Below the pieces are notes generated by a model. It searched no databases and was not told the origin of the DNA. It saw only the letters and a program-made list of their open reading frames with translations. The position numbers and the translations under genes are program-made. This document shows positions 25,973 to 35,580 of a stretch of 64,000 bases of DNA, one piece after another; the first letter of the stretch is position 1; every line of letters begins with the position of its first letter. Source of the DNA: Chengkuizengella sediminis (lineage in GTDB: Bacteria; Bacillota; Bacilli; Paenibacillales; KCTC-33759); assembly GCF_010078385.1 (NCBI RefSeq), contig NZ_SIJC01000002.1:485393-549392 (forward strand), read 5' to 3'.

Positions 25973-27406
25973 ATGGAAAAATATGATTTTATCGTAATTG
26001 GAGCAGGTCCAGCTGGTATTTTTGCTAGTTATGAAATGACGATAAAAAAACCCAAAGCGAAAATTTTGTTAATAGATAAAGGACATGATATTTATCATCG
26101 AAGATGTCCGATTTTAGAAGGAAAGATTGAGCTTTGTCCTCCTCCCGCAGGAAAGAAAGATTATGCAGGTTGTCTTCCAGCTTGTTCTATTACAGCAGGT
26201 TTTGGGGGGGCTGGTGCGTATAGTGATGGCAAATTTAATATAACAACAGAGTTTGGTGGATGGATGACAGACTACCTCCCTCCGTCAAAAGTCTTAGAGT
26301 TGATTCAATATGTAGATAGTATTAACCGACTACATGGGGCAACTGAACACATTACGGATCCTACAACAGAGGCTGTAAGAAGCATTGAGCACCGGGGGTA
26401 TGCTGCTGGTTTGAAGCTGCTCAGAGCTCAAGTAAGACATTTGGGGACGGAGCAAAATCTAGAAATATTAAAATCAATTTATGAGTATTTAAAAACGAAA
26501 ATCGAGATGAAGTTTAAAACTGAAGTAGAAGATATTATCACTGAAAAAGTGAATGGAACACTCGTTGTAAAGGGAGTCTATCTCAAAGACGGTCAACAAT
26601 TCAAAAGCGAAACGGTCATGATTGCACCTGGACGTGACGGTTCTAAATGGTTATCAGAAATCTTCAAAAGTAGAAGATTGAAAATGGTTAACAATCAAGT
26701 AGATGTGGGTGTGAGAGTCGAAACCTCTGATGTTGTTATGAGAGAGATTAATGAACATTTATATGAGGGGAAATTTATTTTTAATACGAGTGTAGGTACC
26801 CGTGTTAGAACTTTTTGCAGCAACCCTTCAGGGCATGTTGTAGTAGAAAATCATAGTGGAGTTATGGCTGCTAATGGTCATTCATTTAAAGACCCTAAAC
26901 TTGGTTCATCCAATACGAACTTTGCTTTATTAGTTTCACATAAATTCACAGAACCCTTTGATAAACCAAATGAATACGCAAGAGAAATATGCCAGCGTGC
27001 AAATGATCTGTCTAATGGAGGAGTCATTGTGCAAAAGTTTGGAGATATTAAGAAAGGTCGTCGTTCTACGGATCAGAGAATAAAAGAGGGGTTTCTTGAA
27101 CCGACTCTGAAGGAAGCTGTTCCAGGTGACCTTGGTTTGGTATTACCATACAATACGATGGTTAGTTTGATTGAAATGGTAGAAGCTTTGGATGAAGTAA
27201 CACCAGGAATTGCATCAGAGCATACTCTCTTCTATGGTGTTGAAGCCAAATTTTATTCTGCAAGACCTAAGTTAACGGAAAACTTTGAAACTGAAATAAA
27301 AGGGTTATACTGCGGTGGAGATGGAGCAGGTATTACACGAGGGCTTGCTCAATCTGGTGCAGCAGGTGTGTGGATAGCAAGAGATATAATCAATAACAAA
27401 ATGTAA
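25973..27406 (+). CDS. NAD(P)/FAD-dependent oxidoreductase (COG2509-like)
   Basis: 477 residues. N-terminal dinucleotide-binding motif VIGAGPAGIFASYE; a cysteine-rich stretch (about 45-70: RRCPILE, ELCPPPAG, CLPACSI) and GFGGAGAYSDGKFNI follow; C-terminal GLYCGGDGAGITRGLAQSG closes the FAD site. This matches the uncharacterised FAD-dependent dehydrogenase family COG2509. The substrate is unknown. It is the only gene after the guanine riboswitch, which strongly hints at a role linked to purines, for example purine or purine-derived compound oxidation or reduction; this is inference. RBS AAAGAGGGAT. Confidence 0.82.
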   Translation: MEKYDFIVIGAGPAGIFASYEMTIKKPKAKILLIDKGHDIYHRRCPILEGKIELCPPPAGKKDYAGCLPACSITAGFGGAGAYSDGKFNITTEFGGWMTDYLPPSKVLELIQYVDSINRLHGATEHITDPTTEAVRSIEHRGYAAGLKLLRAQVRHLGTEQNLEILKSIYEYLKTKIEMKFKTEVEDIITEKVNGTLVVKGVYLKDGQQFKSETVMIAPGRDGSKWLSEIFKSRRLKMVNNQVDVGVRVETSDVVMREINEHLYEGKFIFNTSVGTRVRTFCSNPSGHVVVENHSGVMAANGHSFKDPKLGSSNTNFALLVSHKFTEPFDKPNEYAREICQRANDLSNGGVIVQKFGDIKKGRRSTDQRIKEGFLEPTLKEAVPGDLGLVLPYNTMVSLIEMVEALDEVTPGIASEHTLFYGVEAKFYSARPKLTENFETEIKGLYCGGDGAGITRGLAQSGAAGVWIARDIINNKM

Positions 27407-27534
27407 CTAAGTGGACTCATTTTTGTGGGTGTATGATGATTGTGGTAAAATAGAGAAATACTTTAAATACATTATATATTTAATTGGCTTTCGTGGTTTA
27501 TTTTGTGCTTTTTAACAACAGGGAGTAGATCAAC

Positions 27535-29808
27535 ATGGAGAAAAAGTCATCCTTAAACGAAACAGTGAATCAGGAAGAAAAAAGTACTACACAAAAAGAA
27601 AATAAAAGAAATATGAAAAAGTTCTTTAAATGGCTCACAATATCTATCATGGTACTTATAGTACTTTTATTTGTGGGTTATTTGCTGATTATTTTTAACG
27701 GTGAAAGATTATTAAAAGAGAACTTGAAAAAAATGGATATGTTAGAAGCCTCTATTATTTATGATCATAATGGAGAGGAAATTAGAAAACTTTTTAAGGA
27801 AAATAGAGAAATTGTCAGTTCAACTGATATCCCGGAATTAATGATTGATGCTTTTATAGCGACTGAAGATAAACGTTTTAATGAACATGGTGGTGTAGAC
27901 CTTTGGGCAATTGGTAGGGCGCTCTATAAAGATTTAGTGTCAGGGGAAATTGTTGAGGGAGGCAGTACAATTACTCAGCAGCTTGCAAAAAACATGTTTC
28001 TCTCAGCAGAAAAAACGATCTTTAGAAAAGTACAAGAAGCCTCTATTGCAATTGCGCTTGAAAATCAATTTACAAAAGATGAAATCTTAGTAATGTATTT
28101 AAATCAAATCTACTTTGGCCAAGGAAATATTTATGGTGTGAAGGCAGCATCTAAGTCCTATTTTGGAAAGGATAATTTACATGATTTAGAGCTGTGGGAA
28201 GTCGCGACATTAGCAGGAATACCGAAAGCACCTTCCTACTATAATCCAATCGATGATGCTGAAAAATCTAAGGCACGAAGAGAGATTGTACTACAGCTTA
28301 TGTATGAACAAAATATCATTGCCAAATCAGAGATGAATGAAGCGAAGAAAGTGGATTATCAACCGATTGCAGCAAAAAAACAAAATAATGTGTCTTTCAT
28401 TGATTATGTCATATTAGAAGCTGCTAATAAGGCTGGGATATCTGAAGATGAACTTCGTGAAGGCGGATATAAAATATACACTACATTGGATAAAAACGTA
28501 CAAGCAGTATTAGAGCAGACGTTTGCAGAGGATCAATGGTTTCCTGAAAGTGGTCCTGAACAACAGGTAGAAGCTAGTATGGTGATCATGGATCATCATA
28601 ACGGTGAGCTCAAAGGTATGATAGGGGGAAGAGATACAGTACAAAAAGGATTGAATCGAGTGATCATTCCTCGTCAGCCAGGCTCTTCTTTTAAACCTAT
28701 TGCTGTATATGCACCCGCATTAGAAACAGGATCATGGCAGCCGTACTCTTATTTAAAGGACGAGCCAATAAAGTTTGGAAATTACGCTCCAAAAAATTAT
28801 TATAACGAGTATCTTGGGCAAGTCACAATGGTAAAAGCGATAGAAGATTCTATCAATATACCTGCGGTTTGGTTATTAAATGAAATCGGAATTCAAACTG
28901 GAATTGATTTTATTAATAATGTAGGCATCGAACTTGATGAAAATGATCGTAATCTATCGATTGCTTTAGGAGGACTTACTACAGGAGTGACACCACTTGA
29001 TATGGCCGAAGCATACAGTAGTTTTGCGAATAATGGGACATGGATTGAAGCGACTTCTATCAGAAAAGTGATCAATGATTTAGGTGAGACCGTTTATTTA
29101 ACTGAACCTGAAACTAAAGAAGTGATGTCTAAACAAACTGCCTACTACATGACAAAAATGATGGAACGAGTCGTTCAAAAAGGAACCGGAACAAAAGCAC
29201 AATTAGATCGATCTGTTGCAGGTAAAACAGGTTCCACTCAAATAGGGTTATCCGAAGTAACTGACCGAAATGCAACGCGTGATCTTTGGTTTGTAGGTTA
29301 TACCCCAGAATGGACAGCGGCTGTGTGGATGGGTTTTGACAAAACAGATGCACAACATTATTTAAAAGTAACGAGTAGTTACCCTGCCCAGCTTTTTTCA
29401 CAGGTTATGTCCCAAGCGCTTGTAAATGTGCCTCAAAGCTCGTTTGTCAGACCTGAAGGGGTAGATGAACTTATTGAGCCACCTTCGGCAGTGAATGACT
29501 TAAATGCTTCATATGATGAAAGGAATAGTGTAGTCGAATTAACATGGTCCCCTACGAAAGGGAATCATAACTTATATCTTGTATACAAAAAAGAAAAGAA
29601 GGATAAAAATTACGAACTTGTATTTACAACTCCAGATCCTTATATAATTGACATTACAATTCAAGAGAAAAAAGAATATGAGTATTATATTATTACTTAT
29701 AACAGTGCATATGAATTGTACAGTAGGAAATCAAATACGGTAAAAGTTGAAATTCCGAAAAATAGAAATCGATTTTTCTTTGATGATTTACCTCCTCTAT
29801 TTGACTAA
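27535..29808 (+). CDS. Class A penicillin-binding protein (PBP1A family)
   Basis: 757 residues, bifunctional peptidoglycan synthase. A single N-terminal membrane anchor (about residues 31-53) follows a charged tail. The GT51 glycosyltransferase has ATEDKRFNEHGGVD and EGGSTITQQLAKN. The transpeptidase has the acyl-Ser motif RQPGSSFKPI (SxxK), SIN at the SxN position (DSINIPAVW) and KTGST. After residue about 650 there is a fibronectin type III-like domain (VNDLNASYDERNSVVELTWS). The start is supported by GGGAGTAG. It is a single gene. Confidence 0.93.
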   Translation: MEKKSSLNETVNQEEKSTTQKENKRNMKKFFKWLTISIMVLIVLLFVGYLLIIFNGERLLKENLKKMDMLEASIIYDHNGEEIRKLFKENREIVSSTDIPELMIDAFIATEDKRFNEHGGVDLWAIGRALYKDLVSGEIVEGGSTITQQLAKNMFLSAEKTIFRKVQEASIAIALENQFTKDEILVMYLNQIYFGQGNIYGVKAASKSYFGKDNLHDLELWEVATLAGIPKAPSYYNPIDDAEKSKARREIVLQLMYEQNIIAKSEMNEAKKVDYQPIAAKKQNNVSFIDYVILEAANKAGISEDELREGGYKIYTTLDKNVQAVLEQTFAEDQWFPESGPEQQVEASMVIMDHHNGELKGMIGGRDTVQKGLNRVIIPRQPGSSFKPIAVYAPALETGSWQPYSYLKDEPIKFGNYAPKNYYNEYLGQVTMVKAIEDSINIPAVWLLNEIGIQTGIDFINNVGIELDENDRNLSIALGGLTTGVTPLDMAEAYSSFANNGTWIEATSIRKVINDLGETVYLTEPETKEVMSKQTAYYMTKMMERVVQKGTGTKAQLDRSVAGKTGSTQIGLSEVTDRNATRDLWFVGYTPEWTAAVWMGFDKTDAQHYLKVTSSYPAQLFSQVMSQALVNVPQSSFVRPEGVDELIEPPSAVNDLNASYDERNSVVELTWSPTKGNHNLYLVYKKEKKDKNYELVFTTPDPYIIDITIQEKKEYEYYIITYNSAYELYSRKSNTVKVEIPKNRNRFFFDDLPPLFD

Positions 29809-30007
29809 TTGTAAATTAGAGGTTGGATTATTCATTTTGAACTGACTTCAAAGTGATGTTAATGAAATTTTAGTGAACGATATGAATGATTTAAACTTTT
29901 TAAAGTAAAAATACGTTAAAATAAATTGTGTTTGGTTCAGAAATTTGGATATAATGATGAAGGAAAAGAAGTAGATATTAATGAAAAATCTAGGAGGCAC
30001 AGTAATT

Positions 30008-30340
30008 ATGACAACGAATCTTCCACCAAAAACTTGCACCATTGAAAGAATGGTTACGGATAAGGACGATGTAAAAAGAGTTTTAAATGGCGAAAAAACG
30101 GCAACAAGAAGAAACGGTAGGTACGCAGATATTGGAGAAATTATGGACTTAGAAGGAAATAAATATGAAGTGTATAACATATACCAGCAATCATTAGGAG
30201 ACATGACGGATGAACATGCCAAAACTGAAGGTTATCCTGATATGAAGAGTTATAAAGAAAAAATTATGTCCTTTCATCCTGGAATGCCTTGGTTACCTCA
30301 AATGCAAGTATGGGTACACGAATTTCGTAAAGTAGACTAA
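30008..30340 (+). CDS. ASCH-domain protein
   Basis: 110 residues from the ATG at 30008, selected by TAGGAGGC upstream (an in-frame ATG at 29981 precedes the RBS). NGEKTATRRNGRYADIGE carries the G-x-K-x-x-T-x-R type motif of ASCH domains, which bind RNA or nucleotides. The C-terminus has HPGMPWLPQMQVWVHEF. No partner genes. A small stand-alone ASCH protein; biochemical role unknown. Confidence 0.7.
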   Translation: MTTNLPPKTCTIERMVTDKDDVKRVLNGEKTATRRNGRYADIGEIMDLEGNKYEVYNIYQQSLGDMTDEHAKTEGYPDMKSYKEKIMSFHPGMPWLPQMQVWVHEFRKVD

Positions 30341-30377
30341 TTATCTATTTTTATGAATTCTTTTTATTACTAACAAG

Positions 30378-30410
30378 AAGCAGTGTTCTCATTATGAAAA
30401 CACTGCTTTT
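30378..30410 (+). terminator. Terminator after the ASCH gene
   Basis: AAGCAGTGTT and AACACTGCTT form a stem, then TT. Because it covers the ATG at 30394, that ATG is not the start of the next gene. Confidence 0.78.
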
Positions 30411-30477
30411 GTATGTTGTATTCATTTTGGATTTTATATCATATCATTCTGCTGAAATCATAATAGGAGGTCTACAT

Positions 30478-30915
30478 ATGTATACGGTCTATTTTATTAT
30501 TTTATATTTACATATATTTAGCGTAATCCTATCTATTGGTCCAATATTTATTTTGTTTCCTTTGTTAAACAAACTGAAACATCAAGTAGATATTGAAAAA
30601 ACGGTATTAGAATTAATGCGTTTTGTAGTGAGTTTATCTAAACATGCGGGTCACCTACTAGTAACTACGGGGATTTTATTAATCTGGTTAGGGGGATGGG
30701 GTTGGTTAGATTCATGGATTGTCATGACAGTGCTCGTGTTGATGTGTTCTATTTTTTTTATGGCGCGTGCATTCTCACCTACCATTCGAAAAATAGAAAA
30801 TGGAGAAGAGAATCGTATTATTTTAATCAATAAACTTAAACGATCAGTCATTTATTACATATCTATTTTATTAATTGCAATGTGGTTTATGGTACAGAAA
30901 CCCGTTTTGTGGTGA
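30478..30915 (+). CDS. Small four-helix membrane protein, function unknown
   Basis: 145 residues starting MYTVYFIILYLHIFSVILSI. The ATG at 30478 follows a strong AATAGGAGGTC; a longer frame from 30394 is rejected. About four membrane segments (5-30, 58-78, 82-101, 120-140), with a short charged loop in between. The pattern LHIFSVILSIGPIF with a histidine in the first helix recalls the DUF2269 membrane proteins, but I am not certain. Followed by the convergent GH3 gene. Confidence 0.6.
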   Translation: MYTVYFIILYLHIFSVILSIGPIFILFPLLNKLKHQVDIEKTVLELMRFVVSLSKHAGHLLVTTGILLIWLGGWGWLDSWIVMTVLVLMCSIFFMARAFSPTIRKIENGEENRIILINKLKRSVIYYISILLIAMWFMVQKPVLW

Positions 30916-31011
30916 GATGGTGAGCCGAGAAGAGGAGAGTGGAGCAAAGAGGTCGATTATCTTTTAAAAAAACTTCTTTGCTCCATAAGGTCCAGCACTG
31001 TTTAATACATC

Positions 31012-33324
31012 TTATTCAATACTTTCTTTTACCGTAACTGGTTTAGCCAGTTTTTTAATATTTAAAGTGTATATTCCTTCTTCAACTACCATGACATCAT
31101 CACCTAATATATCTCCAGGAACGATAGCTAACTGTGATACTGGGAGTTCAAGCTCAACCGTTTTGGTTTCATTTGGTTCAAGATTTACTTTTGAAAAACC
31201 AGCTAATTTTTTAACAGGTGTTAATGCTGAACTTAACTGTTGATCTACATACAATTCAACACTTTCTGATCCCGCCAGATCACCATTATTTGTAACATCA
31301 ACTGATATTTTTATTACATCATTTTTAGTTACTTCTTCATCCACCTTTAAATTGCTGTAGTTAAACTTTGAATAACTTAAACCATATCCGAATTCGTATA
31401 GAGGTAAATAAGCTTTATCATTCGCTGCACTTTTTGGATAGTGGTTATAGAACATTGGTAATTGCCCAACTTCTTTTGGCCAGCTAAAAGCAAGTTTTCC
31501 GCTTGGATTCGCTTTTCCAAATAATATATCCGCTAAAGCATTTCCGCCTTCCGTACCGGGAAGGTATGCCATAATAAAGGCATCCATATCACGAATTAGA
31601 TCCGCTACGATAAGTGGCCTACCTGCAACTAAAACACCCACAACAGAAGTTTCTATTTCTGCTAGTTTTTGAATCAATTCAGTTTGGTTGTTAGGCACTG
31701 CTGCATTCGTAGTGTCCCCATCAAATTCTGCATAAGGACCTTCACCAAAAACAACAATTGTGACATCAGCTTGTTTTGCTGCTTCAACTGCTTTAGCTGT
31801 ATCTGTTTCAAAAAGTACATTTGTATCTGGTGAGGCGGCGTTTTGAATTCCTTCTAGGAAGGTGACTGCAGGGGGAACTTCATTTCCAACTAACCCCTGC
31901 CATCCAATTGTCCAGCCACCCATTTGATTTGCAATATTGTCAGAGCTAGGACCTGTGACAAGAATTGTTTTTATTTCTTCAGATAATGGTAAGACTCCAT
32001 CATTTTCTAACAAAGTTAAACTTTCTACAGCAGCTTGTCTTGCTAGCTCTCTATCTTGATCTAAAGTAAGTGCTTCCGTTTTTTCAGCATCTATAAATGG
32101 ATTTTCAAATAATCCTAATTCAAACTTTAATGTAAGTATTCTTGATACTGCATCATCAATGCGTTCCATTGGGATGAGTTCTTCATTTACTGCTTCAATT
32201 AGGTTCTTTGTATAGTCTTCAATCCCAACAGGTAACATGGACATATCTACACCTGCATTGATGCTGAGTGCAATAGAGTCCTTATAATTGTCAGTAATTT
32301 GATATTGGCTATGTAAACGAATGATATCCTCCCAGTCGGTTACAATCACGCCTTCAAAGCTCATTTCTCCTCTTAAAACATCTGTTAATAAATATTTAGA
32401 TGCATGAACAGGAACACCATTGATAGCCCCGCTATTGACCATGACTGTTTTAGCTCCATTTGCAATTGCTTTTTCAAAAGGGGGATAGAAAATTTCTCTC
32501 AGAGTACGCAATGGTATTTCTGCAGATGAACGATCCTGACCATTTAAAGGTTGTGAATAACCTAGAAAATGTTTAGCGGTAGCTGCAACTTTTTCATCTA
32601 AACTAATATCTTCGCCTTGTTGTCCTATTATAGAGGCGGTTACCATTTCCGAAACAAGATAAGGATCTTCACCAAACGTTTCATAGTAACGTCCCCAGCG
32701 TAAATCACGTCCTACATCTGCAACTGGAGCAAAGTTCCAATGTATGCCAGTAGATCTAACACTTTTGGCTGTACTAGCACCTAACTTTTTAATTAACTCT
32801 GTGTTTCGTGAAGCGGCCAACCCTAAGTTATGTGGAAAGATCGTTGCTCCAATGACATTGTTATGACCATGCACTGCATCAACACCGTATATAACAGGGA
32901 TACCAAGTCGTGAATTTTCAATTGCACTTTTTTGAATTTCATTTGTCATCTCAGCCCATAACTTGGGTTCATTTGAAACAGGAGTCGTTCCTCCTCCACT
33001 TAGTACTGAACCAACATGGTAGTCTTTAAAGGTTTTAACTAACCATTCATCATTTAATGCACCTGCATCCCATTCTGAGCTTCCTTGAAGTTTTGTAACA
33101 TTGACCTGTGTCATTTGCCCTGCTTTTTCTTCTAATGTCATACGGGATAATAAATCTTGCACTCGAACATCAATGGATTGAGCAGCATCTTTATATAATA
33201 GCTCTCCACCTTCTACTAGTTGATTCCCATCTTCTCCATTTCTGATAAAGAAAAATACTGCAGCAATAATAATTGCGATTAGGGATAAAACTATAAAAAT
33301 TGATTTTGGATTCATGGTTTTCAC
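31012..33324 (-). CDS. Glycoside hydrolase family 3 (beta-glucosidase/N-acetylglucosaminidase type)
   Basis: About 770 residues. The N-terminus has a hydrophobic stretch (SIFIVLSLIAIIIAAVFFFI) acting as signal anchor, so the enzyme faces outside. The GH3 N-domain includes RWGRYYETFGEDP, KHFLGYS and the nucleophile motif GVIVTDWEDI. The GH3 C-domain and a fibronectin III-like domain follow (GYGLSYSKFNYSN, VTNNGDLAGSESVELYV). The layout is BglX-like (exo-beta-glucosidase). GTG at 33324 is preferred since GAGGCGG lies 6 bases upstream; ATG at 33315 and upstream starts are alternatives. A large palindrome lies just upstream. Confidence 0.9.
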   Translation of the reverse strand: MKTMNPKSIFIVLSLIAIIIAAVFFFIRNGEDGNQLVEGGELLYKDAAQSIDVRVQDLLSRMTLEEKAGQMTQVNVTKLQGSSEWDAGALNDEWLVKTFKDYHVGSVLSGGGTTPVSNEPKLWAEMTNEIQKSAIENSRLGIPVIYGVDAVHGHNNVIGATIFPHNLGLAASRNTELIKKLGASTAKSVRSTGIHWNFAPVADVGRDLRWGRYYETFGEDPYLVSEMVTASIIGQQGEDISLDEKVAATAKHFLGYSQPLNGQDRSSAEIPLRTLREIFYPPFEKAIANGAKTVMVNSGAINGVPVHASKYLLTDVLRGEMSFEGVIVTDWEDIIRLHSQYQITDNYKDSIALSINAGVDMSMLPVGIEDYTKNLIEAVNEELIPMERIDDAVSRILTLKFELGLFENPFIDAEKTEALTLDQDRELARQAAVESLTLLENDGVLPLSEEIKTILVTGPSSDNIANQMGGWTIGWQGLVGNEVPPAVTFLEGIQNAASPDTNVLFETDTAKAVEAAKQADVTIVVFGEGPYAEFDGDTTNAAVPNNQTELIQKLAEIETSVVGVLVAGRPLIVADLIRDMDAFIMAYLPGTEGGNALADILFGKANPSGKLAFSWPKEVGQLPMFYNHYPKSAANDKAYLPLYEFGYGLSYSKFNYSNLKVDEEVTKNDVIKISVDVTNNGDLAGSESVELYVDQQLSSALTPVKKLAGFSKVNLEPNETKTVELELPVSQLAIVPGDILGDDVMVVEEGIYTLNIKKLAKPVTVKESIE

Positions 33325-33347
33325 TCTTTTCCGCCTCTTTCTCTTTA

Positions 33348-33387
33348 ATAATATAATTATTGAAATTGATTTCAATAATTATATTAT
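33348..33387. promoter_or_regulatory. Perfect 19-bp inverted repeat between divergent genes
   Basis: ATAATATAATTATTGAAAT pairs perfectly with ATTTCAATAATTATATTAT around a 2-base centre (TG). The core TTGAAATTGATTTCAA looks like an operator half-site pair. It lies 24 bp upstream of the GH3 start, between the divergent GH3 and cyclophilin genes, where a repressor could control the GH3 gene. A hairpin in the 5' leader is the alternative reading. Confidence 0.6.
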
Positions 33388-33540
33388 GGATAAATTGGAT
33401 TTCATATTCAAGACATAAGCAATTTTTGATGATAACATTTGGAATACTTGTTCTTCAATCCTTAAGCTTTGTTTTCTTGAATAAGCCCTTGGCAAATGAT
33501 ACAATTTTTTTATTAAAAATGGATGGAGATGGACATAAAA

Positions 33541-34188
33541 ATGAAAATGAAGCAAATGATACAATTAATCACTTTAGCAATGTTTATTACCATTATGTTA
33601 ACTGGATGTGCAACAAATCAAGAACAAGCTGAAAATGGTCAACAAAACAATAGCTGGAATCAACCTCCTGAAATGAAAATCGATTCTTCAAAAAAATACT
33701 CTGCAGTAATCCATACTTCTAAAGGTGAATTTACAGTTCAACTGTTTGCTGAGACAGCACCAATCACAGTAAATAATTTTGTTTTCCTAGCAAATGAAAA
33801 CTTTTATGAAGGTATTACGTTTCATCGAATTATGGAAACTTTTATGATTCAGACAGGAGATCCAACAGGAACAGGAAGAGGAGGTCCTGGTTACCAATTT
33901 GAAGACGAATTAGAAACACCCCATTCATATGAACCGGGCATAGTTGCCATGGCAAATAGTGGATCAAATACGAATGGTAGTCAATTTTTCATTTGTACTG
34001 GTGAGGACAGTCGAAACCTGAATTTAGCTCCTAATTATACTATTTTTGGAAAGGTAATTGAGGGGATGGAAACAGTTACAAATATAGCTAAAACTCCTGT
34101 AACTATGAATCCAAACGGAGGAGATTCTAGCCCTAGTTTACCAACGGAAGAAGTAACGATTAAGTCTATTGAAATCATCGAATCCTAA
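33541..34188 (+). CDS. Cyclophilin-type peptidyl-prolyl isomerase lipoprotein
   Basis: About 215 residues. A short lipoprotein signal ends at the lipobox LTGC, so the protein is tethered to the outer membrane face. The cyclophilin domain starts AVIHTSKGEFTVQLF and carries the active-site stretch FHRIMETFMIQTGD and NGSQFFICT. Predicted function is proline isomerisation of exported proteins. The start at 33541 is preferred for spacing to GGAGATGG; 33523 is the alternative. It is followed 8 bases later by the esterase-like gene, so they may be co-transcribed. Confidence 0.87.
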   Translation: MKMKQMIQLITLAMFITIMLTGCATNQEQAENGQQNNSWNQPPEMKIDSSKKYSAVIHTSKGEFTVQLFAETAPITVNNFVFLANENFYEGITFHRIMETFMIQTGDPTGTGRGGPGYQFEDELETPHSYEPGIVAMANSGSNTNGSQFFICTGEDSRNLNLAPNYTIFGKVIEGMETVTNIAKTPVTMNPNGGDSSPSLPTEEVTIKSIEIIES

Positions 34189-34196
34189 ACTTAAAT

Positions 34197-34907
34197 TTGT
34201 TTATTTTCAATGAAGATGAAAGGATGAAGATTCTCGTGGAAGATCTAAATCATCATAGAGCATGTTTACTCATTCATGGATTTTCGGGAGGTTCATTTGA
34301 AGTGGATCCATTAGCAGCATATTTAAGAGAACAAGGATGGATTTGTCATGTACCAACTTTACCTGGACATGGAGAAAATTTAAAGGGTTTAAAGAATATA
34401 AAGTATCATCAATGGATGGAAGCAGTAAAAAAAGAAGCAGTGAAAATGACCGAATTATATCATCAATTTGATTTAGTTGGTTTTTCAATGGGCGGTGTAC
34501 TCGCTGCTTACATAAGCAATCACTTTCCTGTAAAAAAGTTAGTCCTTTTAAATGCTGCAGTGATTTATGTTAGTCCAGGACGATTTATGAAATTGACGTA
34601 TCAACAAATAAGAAGTAAAGATTGGAGTCGTTTTAAAAAAATTAACGGCGTTCCTCTGTCTGCTACTTGGCAATTTATTCAGTTAGCCCATCGTTTAAGA
34701 GCTGAATTTAGAAAAGTACATACTCCAACTTTAATTGTGCAGGGACAACAAGATCATATTATTCATCCTTATAGTGCAAGTTATTTAAAACGAATTATAC
34801 CAGCAGAAAAAAAATCAGTCGTATATTTCCCATTATCCACTCATGGTATATGTTTAGGTGAAGAAGCGGATGAAGTTTTTGAGACAGTAGGAGGGTTTTT
34901 GAAATGA
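34197..34907 (+). CDS. Alpha/beta hydrolase (carboxylesterase-like)
   Basis: Up to 236 residues. Oxyanion region LLIHGFSGG, nucleophile elbow VGFSMGG (Ser), HTPTLIVQGQQDHIIHP with the Asp, and STHGICL with the His complete a catalytic triad. PTLPGHGEN marks the lid-bearing carboxylesterase/thermostable monoacylglycerol lipase group. The start is unclear: TTG at 34197 has no RBS; ATG at 34224 or GTG at 34236 are possible. It overlaps the next gene by 4 bases. Confidence 0.82.
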   Translation: MFIFNEDERMKILVEDLNHHRACLLIHGFSGGSFEVDPLAAYLREQGWICHVPTLPGHGENLKGLKNIKYHQWMEAVKKEAVKMTELYHQFDLVGFSMGGVLAAYISNHFPVKKLVLLNAAVIYVSPGRFMKLTYQQIRSKDWSRFKKINGVPLSATWQFIQLAHRLRAEFRKVHTPTLIVQGQQDHIIHPYSASYLKRIIPAEKKSVVYFPLSTHGICLGEEADEVFETVGGFLK

Positions 34908-35557
34908 GAATGAGCAACAGTATTCAGTTAAATACAAAACAAAAAATGAATAAAAGGTCTAAGTTGTTTAAATTAGGCAGTGTATTTTTACTTTTGTTTA
35001 TTTTATGGACAGGTTATGTTCAATGGAAAATCCAATCTGTGGAGCAAATGCAGTTACCTACATATTCAGATGTAGGTATTGTGATGGGCATGGCATTAGG
35101 TGAGAATAATGAAGCTAGTCTGGGGTTAAAGGAAAGATTAGATCATGCATTTGATTTGTATGAAAAAGGGTATTTTGAAAATATCATTGTATCTGGTGGT
35201 TTAGATGCAAATGGTGCCACAATTACTGAGGCGGAAGGAATGAAACAGTATTTAGTATCAAAAGGCATACCTGAAGAAAATATTATGGAAGAGAGAGAAG
35301 CAACGAGTTCATATGAGAATATATTGTATAGCCGAGATATTATGAAGGAATACGGTTTTGAATCTTCAGTTGTTATTACGCATGCTTATCATGGGGCAAG
35401 AACGTTAGATGTTGCCCAATTTATGAATTTAACGGAACCTGTGGTGTCTACTACACAATCAGAAGTCATGTTTATGCCATACCACAAAAGTAGAGAGACA
35501 TTAGCTTATACAAAATGGCTGATGGATAAAATGTTACTTAAAGTGGGTGTGAAGTAA
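34904..35557 (+). CDS. YdcF/SanA-like DUF218 membrane protein
   Basis: 217 residues. One N-terminal membrane helix (about 25-41) then an extracytoplasmic DUF218 domain: GIVMGMALGENNE, NIIVSGG, EREATSSYENILYSRDIM and VITHAYHGAR. The family is linked with envelope integrity (SanA, ElyC), but its reaction is unknown. Coupled to the upstream hydrolase by a 4-base overlap. Confidence 0.83.
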   Translation: MRMSNSIQLNTKQKMNKRSKLFKLGSVFLLLFILWTGYVQWKIQSVEQMQLPTYSDVGIVMGMALGENNEASLGLKERLDHAFDLYEKGYFENIIVSGGLDANGATITEAEGMKQYLVSKGIPEENIMEEREATSSYENILYSRDIMKEYGFESSVVITHAYHGARTLDVAQFMNLTEPVVSTTQSEVMFMPYHKSRETLAYTKWLMDKMLLKVGVK

Positions 35558-35580
35558 GAATTAAATTAAGGGGATTATTT

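Noticed and set aside
30394..30477. N-terminal extension of the small membrane protein from ATG 30394.
   Set aside because: This ATG is inside a terminator hairpin, and a strong AGGAGG lies before 30478.
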